A program made the position numbers and the translations under genes. The notes under the pieces were generated by a model. The model saw only the letters and a program-made list of their open reading frames with translations, was not told the DNA's origin and did not search any database. A stretch of 64,000 nt of DNA from Bradyrhizobium diazoefficiens. Lineage in GTDB: Bacteria; Pseudomonadota; Alphaproteobacteria; Rhizobiales; Xanthobacteraceae. Numbering within the stretch: position 1 is the stretch's first letter; each line of letters opens with the position of its first letter. Below, one piece after another: positions 52,072-60,386 of this stretch. The DNA lies in the NCBI RefSeq assembly GCF_016616235.1, contig NZ_CP067100.1:1981001-2045000 (forward strand). The letters are read 5' to 3'.

Positions 52072-54501
52072 CTATTTGAGGCTGGAGCCGAGCGGCGTGA
52101 TTGCCACGCAATAGATCGCGATGTCCTTCGTCATCGAGGCGACCGGGATCAGCACGCAGCCGTCCGCGCTCTCGGCGCGATAATGGTCGCCATTCCGCTG
52201 TATCCCGGCATAGACCAGGCTTTCAGCCGTGATGCCGATCACCTCCTGGCTCTCGGCGGCGTCGCGGACGTCGTCCGCGGTCTGGAGGGTCACGCCATGC
52301 AGCAGGCCTTCGGCGGCAAACCTCGGCAGCGGCAGCGCGATCATGGCGATGCCCATTGCGCGCGAGACCGGAATGCGCACGCGCAATTCACCGAGACCGG
52401 TGCGATGGACGGTCACCGTCTCCAGCGTTGCTTCGCCGCCGGCGCGGAACAACCCAACCTGAACCGGACCGGAGGGGCTCTCCCCAAAAACGTCGGCCGG
52501 CAGGCGGTTGGCGCCGAACAGCGCATAGAGATAGGCGTAGGAGGGCGACAGGCACGCAAAGCTGCCCGCAAGCCACATCGGCGGCGCGGTCGAGGTGCAG
52601 GCAGCCGAGAGGCCCCGCGCGACGATCTGCCGGCGGATGAAATCGCCGTCTAGCATCGGCGCCAGCGCATGGGTGCCGAGATTGACGTCGTGCTTCAATC
52701 CGCCGAGCAGGGCCAGCTCGTCCTCGTCGGGCAGCAGCAGCAGGCGCGCCAGCGTCGCCGCGCACCAGCGCGCGGCGGTTTCGGCTGCGGCGTAGGGGGC
52801 GAGGCGGAGGTCGAGCGCAACGGCTTCGGCACCGTCTGCAAAGGCGAGGGCGCCGGCCTGGATCTCGGCCGCCAGTGCGACCTGGCTTTCGGGGCGCGGA
52901 TTGATCTCGCGCAGCACCCGGCCGCCGTCATAGTCGCGCACCGACCCGTCGGCCGAGCAGCAGATCTGCTCCAGCAGTGCGACGTTGCGGATCAGCATGC
53001 GCTTGACGTGAGGCGTGACCACGAGGTCGGAGACGAACCCTGCCGCGCTGTCCTGCTCGGCGATGTCACCGAAGGCGTCGTCGAGCGAGATCAGGTAGGC
53101 GCCATGCAGGCGGATCTTGATGCCTTCGATGTCGAAGATGCGGCGCAGGGCCTTCTGCACGCTGCCGGAGTAGCCGAGATCGGCGAGCACGAGGTCGGTA
53201 CAGTGGTCGAAGCTGGGGATGGTATGGCGGAAGTAGGCGAGCAGCCGGGCCCGCAGGCCTGCAGCAAGCTCGACGATTTCGGTCGCATCCATCAGGCCGG
53301 GAAGCGCGTCGGCGAGCTCTTCACCGGACGCGATGCCGTCGGAAAAGCCGGCAAAGAACGCCGCGACCTTCGGCGGCATGATCTTCACCATGTCGCGGAA
53401 GGCCGGAGCGTCGATTTTCAGGATCTTGCTGAGGAGATCGACGAGCGGTTGCATCGTGTCAGCGGAGGCGATCAGGCTGACGCGGCGATTGACCTCGATA
53501 TAGGCCGCCGTCCCCCCGTGCAGGTCCTGCCAGATCCGGTGCGATAGAAAGCCGTCGCGGCCGAGAAAACCGAGCGCGGCCGTCCGGCCGGGACCTGCCA
53601 CCTCTTCGCAGCGCCTTGCCACGAAAGCGTCAAAGGCCGCCATCACTGGGCCGAGGACGGTCAGGCCCAGGTGGAAGGCGGGAGATCTTTCGGCGCTGCG
53701 CGCGGCGACCATGCGTCGCAAGGTGCGCGTGCCGTGGTCGAGCCGTGATGGCCCGCCCGTGCACAACAGCTCGAACAGTGCGGTCTCGCGCTGAAATTTG
53801 GAAGCGAGCCAAGCCGCGGCCTGCGGATAGTAGCGTGGCCGAATGCCGTGGCGCTTCGCCCCCTTGACGTCGGCCTTGTCATTGTCGCCGATATGAAAGG
53901 AGGCGCTGGCGTCGATGCCCTCGTTGGCCAGGTACGTTGCGAACAGCGTCTCGCTCTTGCTGCTGCCGTGATCGCAGGACGCGTAGAGGAAGTCCCAGGT
54001 CAGGCCGGGATGGCAAGCGCGCAGCAGCCGCGCCAGCCGGCCCGAATCCCAATAGGTGTCGGAGATGAATCCGACACGGTGACCAGCGTGCTTCATGTCC
54101 ACATATTGCCGAAGCATGTCCGGATTGGCGCGGCAGAGCTCGAGCTCGGCGGCGAACTCCGATTCGACGAGGTCGTTCAGATCGCGGCGCGCGAGGCCGA
54201 ACAGGTTGAACGGAAAGAACGAATAGATTTCCTCGATATGCACTTCGCTTCCGCCGCGTTTCTCCTTCGCGGTTCGGCGTGCACGCGATTCGGCCTGGAT
54301 TCGATGCTGAACGAAACTCGCGGAAACATTCGGACAAGTTCTTGAAATGCCGGAAAGCCCGTAAGTCCTTTCAAATACGCCGTCTGGCGTCGTGCACGCG
54401 CGAAGCAGAAACGTATCGAAAACATCGAACGACCAAGCAGAAACAATTTGCGCGCGGCGCTCCAGCGCGGCCATTGCGATCGTCATGCTGCAATTCCCCA
54501 T
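52072..54501 (-). CDS. Large HAD-superfamily protein of the glycan-cluster type (COG5610-like)
   Basis: The protein has 809 residues; a second ATG at 54486, with GGGGA upstream, may be the real start. The N-terminal HAD domain (25-235) has motif I WSFDVFDTFLLRA, motif II GFISDTYWDSGRL and motif IV FHIGDNDKADVKGAKRHGIR. In the middle are LGFLGRDGFLSHRIWQDLHG and LVLADLGYSGSVQKALRRIF, which recur in large HAD proteins of polysaccharide clusters. The last 250 residues are unassigned. The gene heads a three-gene operon that lies back to back with the flagellin region. Enzymatic role is unknown. Confidence 0.7.
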   Translation of the reverse strand: MGNCSMTIAMAALERRAQIVSAWSFDVFDTFLLRACTTPDGVFERTYGLSGISRTCPNVSASFVQHRIQAESRARRTAKEKRGGSEVHIEEIYSFFPFNLFGLARRDLNDLVESEFAAELELCRANPDMLRQYVDMKHAGHRVGFISDTYWDSGRLARLLRACHPGLTWDFLYASCDHGSSKSETLFATYLANEGIDASASFHIGDNDKADVKGAKRHGIRPRYYPQAAAWLASKFQRETALFELLCTGGPSRLDHGTRTLRRMVAARSAERSPAFHLGLTVLGPVMAAFDAFVARRCEEVAGPGRTAALGFLGRDGFLSHRIWQDLHGGTAAYIEVNRRVSLIASADTMQPLVDLLSKILKIDAPAFRDMVKIMPPKVAAFFAGFSDGIASGEELADALPGLMDATEIVELAAGLRARLLAYFRHTIPSFDHCTDLVLADLGYSGSVQKALRRIFDIEGIKIRLHGAYLISLDDAFGDIAEQDSAAGFVSDLVVTPHVKRMLIRNVALLEQICCSADGSVRDYDGGRVLREINPRPESQVALAAEIQAGALAFADGAEAVALDLRLAPYAAAETAARWCAATLARLLLLPDEDELALLGGLKHDVNLGTHALAPMLDGDFIRRQIVARGLSAACTSTAPPMWLAGSFACLSPSYAYLYALFGANRLPADVFGESPSGPVQVGLFRAGGEATLETVTVHRTGLGELRVRIPVSRAMGIAMIALPLPRFAAEGLLHGVTLQTADDVRDAAESQEVIGITAESLVYAGIQRNGDHYRAESADGCVLIPVASMTKDIAIYCVAITPLGSSLK

Positions 54502-54999
54502 CCACCAGCACGATTAACGTGCGCATGCGCGAGGTCAGGCGCCACATCAGCGAAAAAAGTTCACGCGCGATTCAAAATCGCGTTCGTCGCGACTGACAGA
54601 TTCAAAAAAATCGCTAGGTTCGAAAAAGGTGATTCGGAAAAAATTGCCGGGTGCGGAAGTCGTCTTGCGTTCATTCACACCCGGAAACAATCGCGGCTTC
54701 ACGCGCGTCGTGCGCGGCGCGCTCGATCACCTAGTGCCGCGTAATGTCAGCGTTTTCTCTCAACGACATCTATTCAGGATGGATGATCCGCCATGGCGCG
54801 AGACGATGTGATGACTGCGGATGTGAGGTGCGGGATGATCGCGCAGTCGGCAATTATTGCCCGATACTCGGCAAAATCGACCGGCTAACATCTTGAAAAA
54901 CAACAAAAATTCTCCGCCTGGATCGTTTTGGTGCCGCGTTCAACGCCTGGAAGCCGTGTGGCATGTGTGCCGCCGGCATTGCGGGTTGGAGATTGCGGG
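54502..54999. promoter_or_regulatory. 498-bp AT-rich divergent region upstream of the ECF sigma gene
   Basis: The region must hold promoters for the HAD-led operon and for the sigma factor gene. It is clearly richer in A-tracts than its surroundings (around 54540-54660 and 54890-54910). No reading frame with a ribosome site and plausible composition is present. No -35/-10, -24/-12 or RNA element could be assigned with confidence. Confidence 0.5.
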
Positions 55000-55698
55000 A
55001 TGAGTTACGCTGCTGATGTCATGGCTCCCGCCGCGGCCGAGATTGCGACGACAGCGCCGGCCGAAATCGCCGTGCCGATGATGCCGTCGGCGCCGCTCGC
55101 GCCGGACAGCGCGCCTGGTGCCGCCGAAATCGTCTTCGATGAAGACAGCGAACTCCTCGACAGGCTCGCTGCCAACGACGAGGCGGCGTTCCGAATTCTG
55201 GTCGAGCGTCATATCGACCGCGCCTATGCGATCGCGCTGCGCATCGTCGGCAATGCGGCGGACGCCGAAGACGTGGTGCAGGACACCATGCTCAAGATCT
55301 GGAGCCATCGCGGCCGCTGGCAGCACGGCCGCGCCAAGTTCTCGACCTGGCTCTACCGCGTCATCTCCAACCGCTGCATCGACCTGCGCCGCAAGCCGCG
55401 CAACGAGAATGTCGAGACCGTACCCGAGCTCGCCGACGGCCAGCCCGGCGCCGTCGAGATCATCGAGCGCAACGAGCTGAATGACATGCTGGAGCTCGCC
55501 ATGCAGCGCCTGCCCGAGCAGCAGCGCATCGCGGTGATCTTCTCGTACCACGAGAACATGAGCAACGGCGAGATCGCCCAGGTGATGGACACCACGGTGG
55601 CGGCGGTCGAGTCGCTGCTCAAGCGCGGCCGCCAGCAGCTGCGCCAGCTGCTGCGCAAGCACGAGCGCGACATCCGCACCGCGTTTACCGACTGCTAA
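55000..55698 (+). CDS. ECF-family RNA polymerase sigma factor
   Basis: The protein has 232 residues from MSYAADVMAPAA, with GGAG ten bases upstream. An Ala/Pro-rich leader of about 45 residues precedes region 2 (FRILVERHIDRAYAIALRIV, DAEDVVQDTMLKIW, FSTWLYRVISNRCIDLRRKP). Region 4 is LPEQQRIAVIFSYHENMSNG, then VMDTTVAAVESLLKRGRQQL. No anti-sigma factor gene adjoins it. It is 140 bases upstream of fliC, so control of the second flagellar locus is an attractive idea, but the sequence does not prove it. Confidence 0.9.
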   Translation: MSYAADVMAPAAAEIATTAPAEIAVPMMPSAPLAPDSAPGAAEIVFDEDSELLDRLAANDEAAFRILVERHIDRAYAIALRIVGNAADAEDVVQDTMLKIWSHRGRWQHGRAKFSTWLYRVISNRCIDLRRKPRNENVETVPELADGQPGAVEIIERNELNDMLELAMQRLPEQQRIAVIFSYHENMSNGEIAQVMDTTVAAVESLLKRGRQQLRQLLRKHERDIRTAFTDC

Positions 55699-55713
55699 CC
55701 ATAAAATCTCCCT

Positions 55714-55729
55714 CGCGAAAATTTTCGCG
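55714..55729. other. Perfect 16-bp palindrome between the sigma gene and fliC
   Basis: CGCGAAAATTTTCGCG is fully self-complementary. It lies 16 bases after the sigma gene stop and 110 bases before fliC. The transcript could form a short hairpin, or the DNA could bind a dimeric regulator. No T-run follows. Confidence 0.65.
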
Positions 55730-55838
55730 CCTGATCTTCTTGCGCTCCGCCGTTTGAGCGAACGGACGGGGCTGCGGTCTGCGTCGTCAATCGTCTCAAC
55801 GATGCGGCACGCCATGCCCATCAGCACAGGAGCTTCCA

Positions 55839-56663
55839 ATGCCTGCAATCAACACCAACACCGCCGCGAACTCCGCGGTCCGCTACCTCAACATCAACTC
55901 CGCGCAGGAGAGCAGCTCGCTCGCGAAGCTGTCGAGCGGCTCGCGCATCACCTCGGCCTCCGACGACGCCGCGGGCCTCGCGATCTCGACCCGCATCTCC
56001 TCGGACGTCACCACGCTGCAGCAGGCCGCGACCAATGCCTCGCAGGCGACCGCGATCCTCCAGACCGCCGACGGCGGCGCCTCGAACATCTCCGACATCC
56101 TGGCGCGCATGAAGTCGCTGGCCTCCGAATCCGCCTCGGGCACCACGACCGACTCCAGCCGCGCCTACATCAACTCGGAATTCTCCCAGCTCACCAGCGA
56201 AATCGATTCGATCTCGACCGGCACGCGTTATTCCAGCCAGAGCCTTCTGGACGGCACGAGCGTGTTCTCCTCGGGCGTGTCCGTGCTGGTCGGCTCCTCC
56301 GGCTCCGACACCATCACCATCACGCTGGCCAGCCTGACGTCGTCGTCGCTCGGCGTCTCCTCGCTCGATGTCAGCACGCTGTCGGACGCGACCTCGGCGC
56401 TGACCGCGCTCGATACCGCGATCGACACCGTCTCGGCCGCCCGCGCCAGCATCGGCGCGCAGGAATCCCGGTTCAACTTCTCGTCCGACTCGATCTCGAC
56501 CCAGACCCAGAACCTGCAGTCCGCGAACTCGGCGATCAAGGACGTCGACATCGCGTCCGAACAGGCCAAGCTGTCCTCCGCCGAAGTGAAGACCCAGGCC
56601 GCGGTGTCGGCCGAATCAGCGGCGAACCAGATGCCGCAGTACCTGCTCAAGCTCCTCGGCTAA
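55839..56663 (+). CDS. fliC: Flagellin (short form, system 2)
   Basis: The 274-residue protein has the D0/D1 flagellin helices: MPAINTNTAANSAVRYLNIN, LAKLSSGSRITSASDDAAGL and the C-terminal IKDVDIASEQAKLSSAEVKT, ending QMPQYLLKLLG. The central region is short (about residues 140-190) and very rich in Ser and Thr, offering many O-glycosylation sites. There is no Cys. An AGGAG site is eight bases before the ATG. A strong hairpin follows, so the gene can be expressed above fliD. The N-terminus differs from the usual rhizobial flagellins. Confidence 0.95.
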   Translation: MPAINTNTAANSAVRYLNINSAQESSSLAKLSSGSRITSASDDAAGLAISTRISSDVTTLQQAATNASQATAILQTADGGASNISDILARMKSLASESASGTTTDSSRAYINSEFSQLTSEIDSISTGTRYSSQSLLDGTSVFSSGVSVLVGSSGSDTITITLASLTSSSLGVSSLDVSTLSDATSALTALDTAIDTVSAARASIGAQESRFNFSSDSISTQTQNLQSANSAIKDVDIASEQAKLSSAEVKTQAAVSAESAANQMPQYLLKLLG

Positions 56664-56689
56664 GGCGGGAGGCGCAAACCACCGTCATG

Positions 56690-56714
56690 CCGGGCCGGCT
56701 TGATGCCGGCCCGG
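56690..56714. terminator. GC-rich hairpin between fliC and fliD
   Basis: A perfect 10-base stem (CCGGGCCGGC with GCCGGCCCGG) closes a 5-base loop and is followed by TTCTCC. It starts 27 bases after the fliC stop. It probably works as a partial terminator or mRNA stabiliser so that flagellin is made in excess over the cap protein. Confidence 0.7.
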
Positions 56715-56742
56715 TTCTCCCGGGGATGGAGCGGCCACCTCA

Positions 56743-58440
56743 GTGACCAGCGTCAGTTCGAGCACCAGCAGCACGTCGACCACGAGCTCATCGAGCGCTT
56801 CCTCGGTGACCACGACCGGGACCAGCACGTCGACCAGCGTCGACTGGAGCGCGCTGATCACCGCGGCGGTGAACGCCAAGCTTGTCCAGGCGACCACGAT
56901 CTCGACCACGATCACCGCCAACGAGGCCAAGATCTCGGCCTACCAGACCCTGCAGACCGATCTTTCGACGCTGTCGAGCGGGCTGTCTTCACTCGCGACT
57001 TCCGTCGTCAATTCGTTGGCGACCAACGTCTTCGCCACCCGTGCGGCGACGCTCAGCTCGACCGGCGACGTGAGCGCGTCCTCCGCGCTATCCATGTCGG
57101 TCAGCAACGGCGCGGCGACTGGCGACCACACGCTGACGATCAGCCAGATCGCGACAGCGCACAAAGTGCTCGGCACCTCGCAGTCGAGCCAGACCAGCGA
57201 GCTCGGCTATTCCGGCACCTTCTCGATCGGCCTCGAGGGCGGGACCACGTCCGACATCACCATCGACAGCACGATGTCGCTCCAGGACATCGTCGACAGC
57301 ATCAACGCCCAGACCTCGAGCACCAATGTCCAGGCCTCGATCGTCCAGGTGTCGAGCGGGTCATATGAAATGGTGCTGACCGGGACCGAGGACGCCGCCG
57401 ACATCACCTATTCCAGCACGTCCGGCGACGATATCCTCAACAAGCTCGGGGTGACCGACACTACCGGCACCTTCGCTGACGTGCTCCAGACCTCGCAGGT
57501 CGCCGAGTTCACCCTCGACGGCATTTCGATGACGCGGGATACCAACGACATCACCGACGTGCTCACCGGCGTGACGTTCAACCTGCTCCAGGCGACGCCC
57601 GACGGGGCGACCGTGGACATCAGCATCGAGCCCGACACCAGCCAGATCGAGACGGCGGTCGAGACCTTCGTCACCAATTACAACACCTTTCGCGATGCGG
57701 TCATCGCGCAGCAGGCGACCGGCTCGGACGGCACGGCGGATTCGAGCGCGGTGCTGTTCGGCGACGGCACCATGCGCGACATCATGGACGCGCTGCAGAA
57801 CGCGCTCAACAGCACGGTGGGCGGGCTCACCATGGCCGACCTCGGCCTCTCCTTCAACGAGAAGAACGAGCTCGAGCTCGACACCTCGACCTTGTCCGAG
57901 ATCCTCAGCACCAATCTGAGCGGCGTCACGACGTTGCTGTCGGCGCAGACCAAGACCTCGTCGAGCCAGCTCACCGTCGTCAACACCGGAACCTCGCCGC
58001 AGTCCTTCACGCTCGATCTCACGGTGGATTCCGACGGCAATCTCTCCTCGGCCTCGGTCGGCGGCGATGCGTCGCTGTTCACGGTCAGCGGCACCACGAT
58101 CATCGGCGTTGCCGGAACGGCCTATGCCGGCATGGCCTTCACTTACTCGGGCTCGACGTCGCAGTCGATCACGGTGACCTCGACCTCCGGCATCGCCACC
58201 CAGCTCTACCAGATTTCCAAGAACTACTCGTCGAGCTCGGGCGCGTTGCAGACGTTGATCACCAACCTCACGGATCGTGACGACAAGCTCCAGCAGAAGG
58301 TGGACGACATCGAGAGCGCCGCCTCCGCCTATCAGACACAGCTCCAGACCCAATACGCAAGCTACCAGGCCGCGATCGAGAGCGCCAACAACACGCTCAC
58401 CTATCTCAAGGCCCTGCTCAACTCCAGCTCGAGTGATTGA
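56743..58440 (+). CDS. fliD: FliD, flagellar filament cap (system 2)
   Basis: The protein has 565 residues from a GTG. It has a Ser/Thr-rich N-terminus, the FliD N-terminal domain (VDWSALITAAVNAKLVQATT, then ITANEAKISAYQTLQTDLST), the hook-associated repeats and the C-terminal domain (SSGALQTLITNLTDRDDKLQ, then YQTQLQTQYASYQAAIESAN, NTLTYLKALL). It caps the filament tip and folds flagellin there. Its stop is two bases before fliS. FliD is absent from the rhizobial-type cluster at the left of the window. Confidence 0.95.
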   Translation: MTSVSSSTSSTSTTSSSSASSVTTTGTSTSTSVDWSALITAAVNAKLVQATTISTTITANEAKISAYQTLQTDLSTLSSGLSSLATSVVNSLATNVFATRAATLSSTGDVSASSALSMSVSNGAATGDHTLTISQIATAHKVLGTSQSSQTSELGYSGTFSIGLEGGTTSDITIDSTMSLQDIVDSINAQTSSTNVQASIVQVSSGSYEMVLTGTEDAADITYSSTSGDDILNKLGVTDTTGTFADVLQTSQVAEFTLDGISMTRDTNDITDVLTGVTFNLLQATPDGATVDISIEPDTSQIETAVETFVTNYNTFRDAVIAQQATGSDGTADSSAVLFGDGTMRDIMDALQNALNSTVGGLTMADLGLSFNEKNELELDTSTLSEILSTNLSGVTTLLSAQTKTSSSQLTVVNTGTSPQSFTLDLTVDSDGNLSSASVGGDASLFTVSGTTIIGVAGTAYAGMAFTYSGSTSQSITVTSTSGIATQLYQISKNYSSSSGALQTLITNLTDRDDKLQQKVDDIESAASAYQTQLQTQYASYQAAIESANNTLTYLKALLNSSSSD

Positions 58441-58442
58441 TC

Positions 58443-58868
58443 ATGCATAATCCGATGGCGTACATGGCCAACCAGGCCTATCGGGGAGCCGCGACCAGCG
58501 TGCCGCCGCTTAAGGCGATTTCGATGCTGCTCGGCGGCGCGATCACCTTCCTCCAGAAGTCGCTGACGGCGCAGGAAGCGCGCCGCTTCGAGGAGGGGCA
58601 CGAGTATCTGATGAAAGCGACCGCGATCCTGCGCGGGCTCAGCCACAATCTGGATTTCACCAAAGGCGGCGCGGTGGCGGAGCGGCTGTTCCAGACCTAT
58701 AACGCACTGATCCTGGCGAGCCTCAAGGCGTTCGGCCGCCCGCATGCGCGCGAGAGTTTTGGACGCATCACCGCCGGGCTGACCGAGCTGAAGGAGGCCT
58801 GGGAGCAGGTCGACGCGACGGCGCGGGGCGCCAAGGCCGCGCCGGCCGATTCGGCCCGCAAGGGCTGA
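58443..58868 (+). CDS. fliS: FliS, flagellin export chaperone (system 2)
   Basis: The 141-residue helical protein has the FliS pattern: a start with Tyr near residue 14 (MAYMANQAYRGAATSVPPLK, compare the family's YxxxxVxTASP), ISMLLGGAITFLQKSLTAQE, and a last helix HARESFGRITAGLTELKEAW. It binds the C-terminus of flagellin until export. The fliC-fliD-fliS order is classical. The Pro/Ala-rich tail is extra. Confidence 0.88.
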   Translation: MHNPMAYMANQAYRGAATSVPPLKAISMLLGGAITFLQKSLTAQEARRFEEGHEYLMKATAILRGLSHNLDFTKGGAVAERLFQTYNALILASLKAFGRPHARESFGRITAGLTELKEAWEQVDATARGAKAAPADSARKG

Positions 58869-59036
58869 AGGGCGCCGGCTCGCTCATCCGCAGCGCGCTC
58901 GCAATCAAGACGCCTGCCGTTTCGGCGCTTTCCGTAGTGCTCCGGGCGGTTTTGGCGCGCGAAGCCGCTCAAATCCGGTTTCCGCCGCGCCTGCAATGCT
59001 TTATGACGGGCCTGACCGAGGCGGGACCGGCGGGCG

Positions 59037-59309
59037 ATGGACGTCACCGAGTTTGAGGAACTGATCGATCGGCTGGGCGAGGATCTCTCGCTCTGGCCCG
59101 ACGATCGACGCCTGCCCGCCGAAGAGCTGCTGGCGCAATCGGCCGCCGCGCAAGCCCTGCTCGACGAGGCGCGCGCCTTGCGCCACGCGCTCGCCGCGCC
59201 CGCCGTCCGCGCGCCCAAAGGCCTCGCCGACCGCATCGTCGCCGCGGCTGCGAAACTGAAGGGCGACACCACCGAGCCGCGCACCGAAGGCGAGACGGCG
59301 GAGAGCTGA
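59037..59309 (+). CDS. Small acidic helical protein of unknown function
   Basis: The 90-residue protein starts MDVTEFEELIDRLGEDLSLW. The following PDDRRLPAEELLAQSAAAQA and LLDEARALRHAL resemble the N-terminal part of small proteins often found with ECF sigma factors in alphaproteobacteria. There is no membrane segment. A role as a soluble partner of the sigma factor at 55000 is possible but speculative. It stands 168 bases after fliS. Confidence 0.6.
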   Translation: MDVTEFEELIDRLGEDLSLWPDDRRLPAEELLAQSAAAQALLDEARALRHALAAPAVRAPKGLADRIVAAAAKLKGDTTEPRTEGETAES

Positions 59310-59333
59310 GCGGCTCTTTCTGACATCGTCGCT

Positions 59334-59482
59334 CTCTTCACCTCTCCCCGCTTGCGGGGAGAGGTCGAATTCGATCGCAGATCGAATTCGGGTGAGGGAG
59401 CTTCCGCGAGTCCAACCCTCACCTCCTTCCCGGAGACTCCCCCTCAGCCCAACCCTCTCAGCGCGAGCGGGGCGAGGGAGCG
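59334..59482. repeat. Dispersed inverted-repeat element, family R2, copy d
   Basis: The full R2 layout is present: CACCTCTCCCCGCTTGCGGG, the variable hairpin GAATTCGATCGCAGATCGAATTC, GGGTGAGGGAGCTTCCGCGA, GGAGACTCCCCCTCAGCCCA and the closing GCGAGCGGGGCGAGGGAGCG. The rest of the gap up to the flgD start (59483-59685) shows no gene. Confidence 0.85.
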
Positions 59483-59685
59483 CGGCGCCACTGCGGCGCT
59501 AAATCAGCTTGAACTCGCCGCTTCCCAAGTTGCGCATGCGGCAGATTTTGCCGTGTCGAAAGCCGATTTCTCGCGCGCGAATCCTCGCCTGAATCCGCGC
59601 ACCCACGCGTTTCATCAGCACACAGATTTCAAGCACAGCCGAGTGGCACCTGATCGCCGGCAGCGCAGGAAAGCCGGAGCTTCTG

Positions 59686-60354
59686 ATGACCGTTTCCGCC
59701 ACGAGTTCAGCAACGACTGCAACCACGACGTCATCGTCGTCGTCGAGCACGTCGTCCAGTTCGTCGCTCACATCAAGTGATTTCCTCAGCCTGCTCGTCA
59801 GCGAGCTTCAGAACCAGGATCCGCTGAACGCGACGTCGACCACCGACTTCATCAATCAGCTCACCTCCTACGCCAATTTCACCCAGCAGCAATCGATCAA
59901 CTCCAACATGTCCTCGCTGGCGAGCTCGTTCTCGAGCCTCGTGACGCTCAACTCGGTGAACTATATCGGTCACACCGTGGAGGCGAAGACCGACACCTCG
60001 ACGCTGAGCAGCGGCTCGGCAACCTTCGGCTACTCGCTGTCGTCGGCCGCATCGAGCGTCTCGATCAGCATCTCGGATTCGTCGGGAAACGTCGTCTACA
60101 CCGGAACCGGGACCGGAAATTCCGGCTCGAACACCTTCACCTGGGACGGCAAGGATTCCAGCGGCAACCAGCTCGCGGACGGCGGCCAGTACACCATCTC
60201 GGTGACCGCGACGGACTCCGCCGGCAACTCGGTCCTCAACTACACGACCGTCACCGGCACGGTGACCGGCATCGACACCTCGACCTCCACGCCCTCGCTC
60301 ACGGTGAACGGCGTCTCGGTCAGCGCGGCCAACATCCTCGGCGTCACGTCCTGA
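59686..60354 (+). CDS. flgD: FlgD, hook-capping protein, long form (system 2)
   Basis: The 222-residue protein has a very Ser/Thr-rich N-terminus, then the FlgD signature SSDFLSLLVSELQNQDPLNA, continuing TSTTDFINQLTSYANFTQQQ. A full C-terminal part includes the FlgD Ig-like domain (GSNTFTWDGKDSSGNQLADG, then YTISVTATDSAGNSV). It is 82 residues longer than the FlgD of system 1. The two are therefore not recent duplicates. An AGGA-containing site precedes the ATG. Confidence 0.94.
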   Translation: MTVSATSSATTATTTSSSSSSTSSSSSLTSSDFLSLLVSELQNQDPLNATSTTDFINQLTSYANFTQQQSINSNMSSLASSFSSLVTLNSVNYIGHTVEAKTDTSTLSSGSATFGYSLSSAASSVSISISDSSGNVVYTGTGTGNSGSNTFTWDGKDSSGNQLADGGQYTISVTATDSAGNSVLNYTTVTGTVTGIDTSTSTPSLTVNGVSVSAANILGVTS

Positions 60355-60386
60355 TCCCAACGTCCTGATTTCCTCGGAGTTTCCTC

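Noticed and set aside
54948..54995. Sigma-54 promoter upstream of the ECF gene
   Set aside because: TGGCAT is followed by TTGC only after 16 bases, far from the -24/-12 spacing.
54928..54999. Upstream extension of the sigma factor to 54928
   Set aside because: The extension adds no conserved residues. The ATG at 55000 has a good GGAG site and the extended start has none.
57361..58353. 330-codon - strand frame inside fliD
   Set aside because: It is opposite the well-supported fliD gene, has no ribosome site and has unnatural Gly/Arg/Val composition.
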